A stretch of DNA of 64,000 nt from Dyadobacter sp. CECT 9275 (GTDB lineage: Bacteria; Bacteroidota; Bacteroidia; Cytophagales; Spirosomataceae), in NCBI RefSeq assembly GCF_907164905.1, contig NZ_CAJRAF010000001.1, positions 345,001 through 409,000 of the forward strand, given 5' to 3'. Of this stretch, positions 63,507 to 64,000 are shown one piece after another; position 1 is the first letter of the stretch; the number at the start of each line of letters is the position of its first letter. Below the pieces are notes generated by a model, which was given only the letters and a program-made list of their open reading frames with translations, made no database searches and was not told where the DNA came from. The position numbers and the translations under genes were made by a program.

Positions 63507-64000
63507 TTAATTAGCTGCTAATGCATTTTTGTCGGTTGGCGTAAATTCAAATTTGAGCCCGAAATCCTTTCCCTGCGAAACGTCCTCCATCCTGATTTTT
63601 ACTGAATTCTTGTTCCAGGTCAATAACTTTTTATCTCCCTGAGCTGTCCCGTATTTTTCAGTAAAGTGGCTTTGTCCGGTCTGCCAGAGCTGCCGCGTAG
63701 CTGCGTCACTGTTGAGATATACATCCACTGCGATTTTATTAACTGTATTTTCTTTGGTTAAAAAGTACTGAATGTCGATGGTCTCAAGCTGCGCAGTTTC
63801 GTGCGTGTAACCCAGATGGTCTGGTAACTCCTCAAACATTTCATAAGTTTCCGTTGCTTTTACCTTGCTGATCGGGTCACCAAACGTAATGCCTCTGAGC
63901 ACACCTTCGGAAGATGAGCCCAGTATTTCCTGCAAAAGTGCGGACTGGTCGCTGTTCAGTTCCTCTTGCGTAGGGTTGGCAATGGCTATGCTGTCGGATA
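63507..64000 (-). CDS. Hypothetical protein, partial (runs off the right edge)
   Basis: The visible part (at least 163 residues, frame open to the window end) reads EELNSDQSALLQEILGSSSE near its left border and ends FEFTPTDKNALAAN. It contains two short duplicated-looking beta-rich sections (GVLRGITFGDPISKVKATET and TAQLETIDIQYFLTKE), a pattern seen in Bacteroidota SusD-like or lipoprotein-adjacent proteins. No family is recognised. Transcribed leftward into the cyclophilin gene with 6 nt between. Confidence 0.65.
   Translation of the reverse strand, partial: SDSIAIANPTQEELNSDQSALLQEILGSSSEGVLRGITFGDPISKVKATETYEMFEELPDHLGYTHETAQLETIDIQYFLTKENTVNKIAVDVYLNSDAATRQLWQTGQSHFTEKYGTAQGDKKLLTWNKNSVKIRMEDVSQGKDFGLKFEFTPTDKNALAAN

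Overview
The window reads as a chromosomal segment of a Bacteroidota bacterium, most likely a Cytophagales member close to Dyadobacter/Spirosomataceae. This is inferred from protein style: IS21, ISAon1 and IS256 elements of Bacteroidota type, GH109 and DUF1080 proteins, a histone H1-like protein, and promoters of the TTG-N19/20-TAnnTTTG kind. No exact strain can be named from sequence alone.

Layout: 1-454 holds the 3' end of a 23S rRNA, a 5S rRNA and a terminator. 540-8322 is a nest of insertion sequences. A decayed ISAon1 element was hit by an IS21-type element (711-3400, 6-bp duplication), by an IS256-type element (4186-5647, 8-bp duplication) and by a second IS21-type element (5696-8322, 6-bp duplication). 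Removing the inserts restores the ISAon1 reading frame. 8323-14863 is an AT-rich, partly decayed peptide-export island: the 3' end of a peptidase-type ABC exporter, an HlyD-like adaptor, a GT1-like glycosyltransferase, a C39-like/VKOR/thioredoxin-like membrane protein, a GT2 glycosyltransferase, and a frameshifted scrap of a second HlyD gene. The gene set resembles a glycosylated, disulfide-containing bacteriocin (glycocin-like) locus, but no precursor peptide is visible.

14901-22921 is a LacI-controlled, probably amino-sugar catabolic locus (two alpha/beta hydrolases, GH109-like oxidoreductase, NagB, NagX-like membrane protein). 23185-37961 is mostly housekeeping: an SDR/Crp pair, ispD, queA, accC, an alpha-oxoamine synthase, histone-like protein, MaoC, ribosome hibernation factor, cysM, hydrolases, fadD and a GNAT. 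38002-41800 is a set of paired four-helix membrane coiled-coil proteins with a UDG-fold-like protein and a secreted nuclease. 41828-45244 holds a sulfite-dehydrogenase-like pair and two ferritin-like proteins. 46312-50189 is a convergent NtrC-type regulator and hybrid kinase pair. 50341-55265 holds secreted DUF1080 and sorbosone-dehydrogenase/cytochrome c proteins. 57416-58549 is a Fic protein behind a duplicated 59-nt palindromic unit.

The most promising undescribed system is at 58673-60019: a 50-residue peptide with a hydrophobic leader and a C-terminal Cys-Pro-Ala-Cys-Gly motif, followed 63 nt later by a DUF692/MNIO enzyme that carries a C-terminal extension of about 90 residues. This is the organisation of an MNIO-modified RiPP without a separate partner protein. 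The window ends with a glucan-phosphorylase-like enzyme lacking the PLP lysine, an RmlD-like reductase, a secreted cyclophilin and a partial gene.
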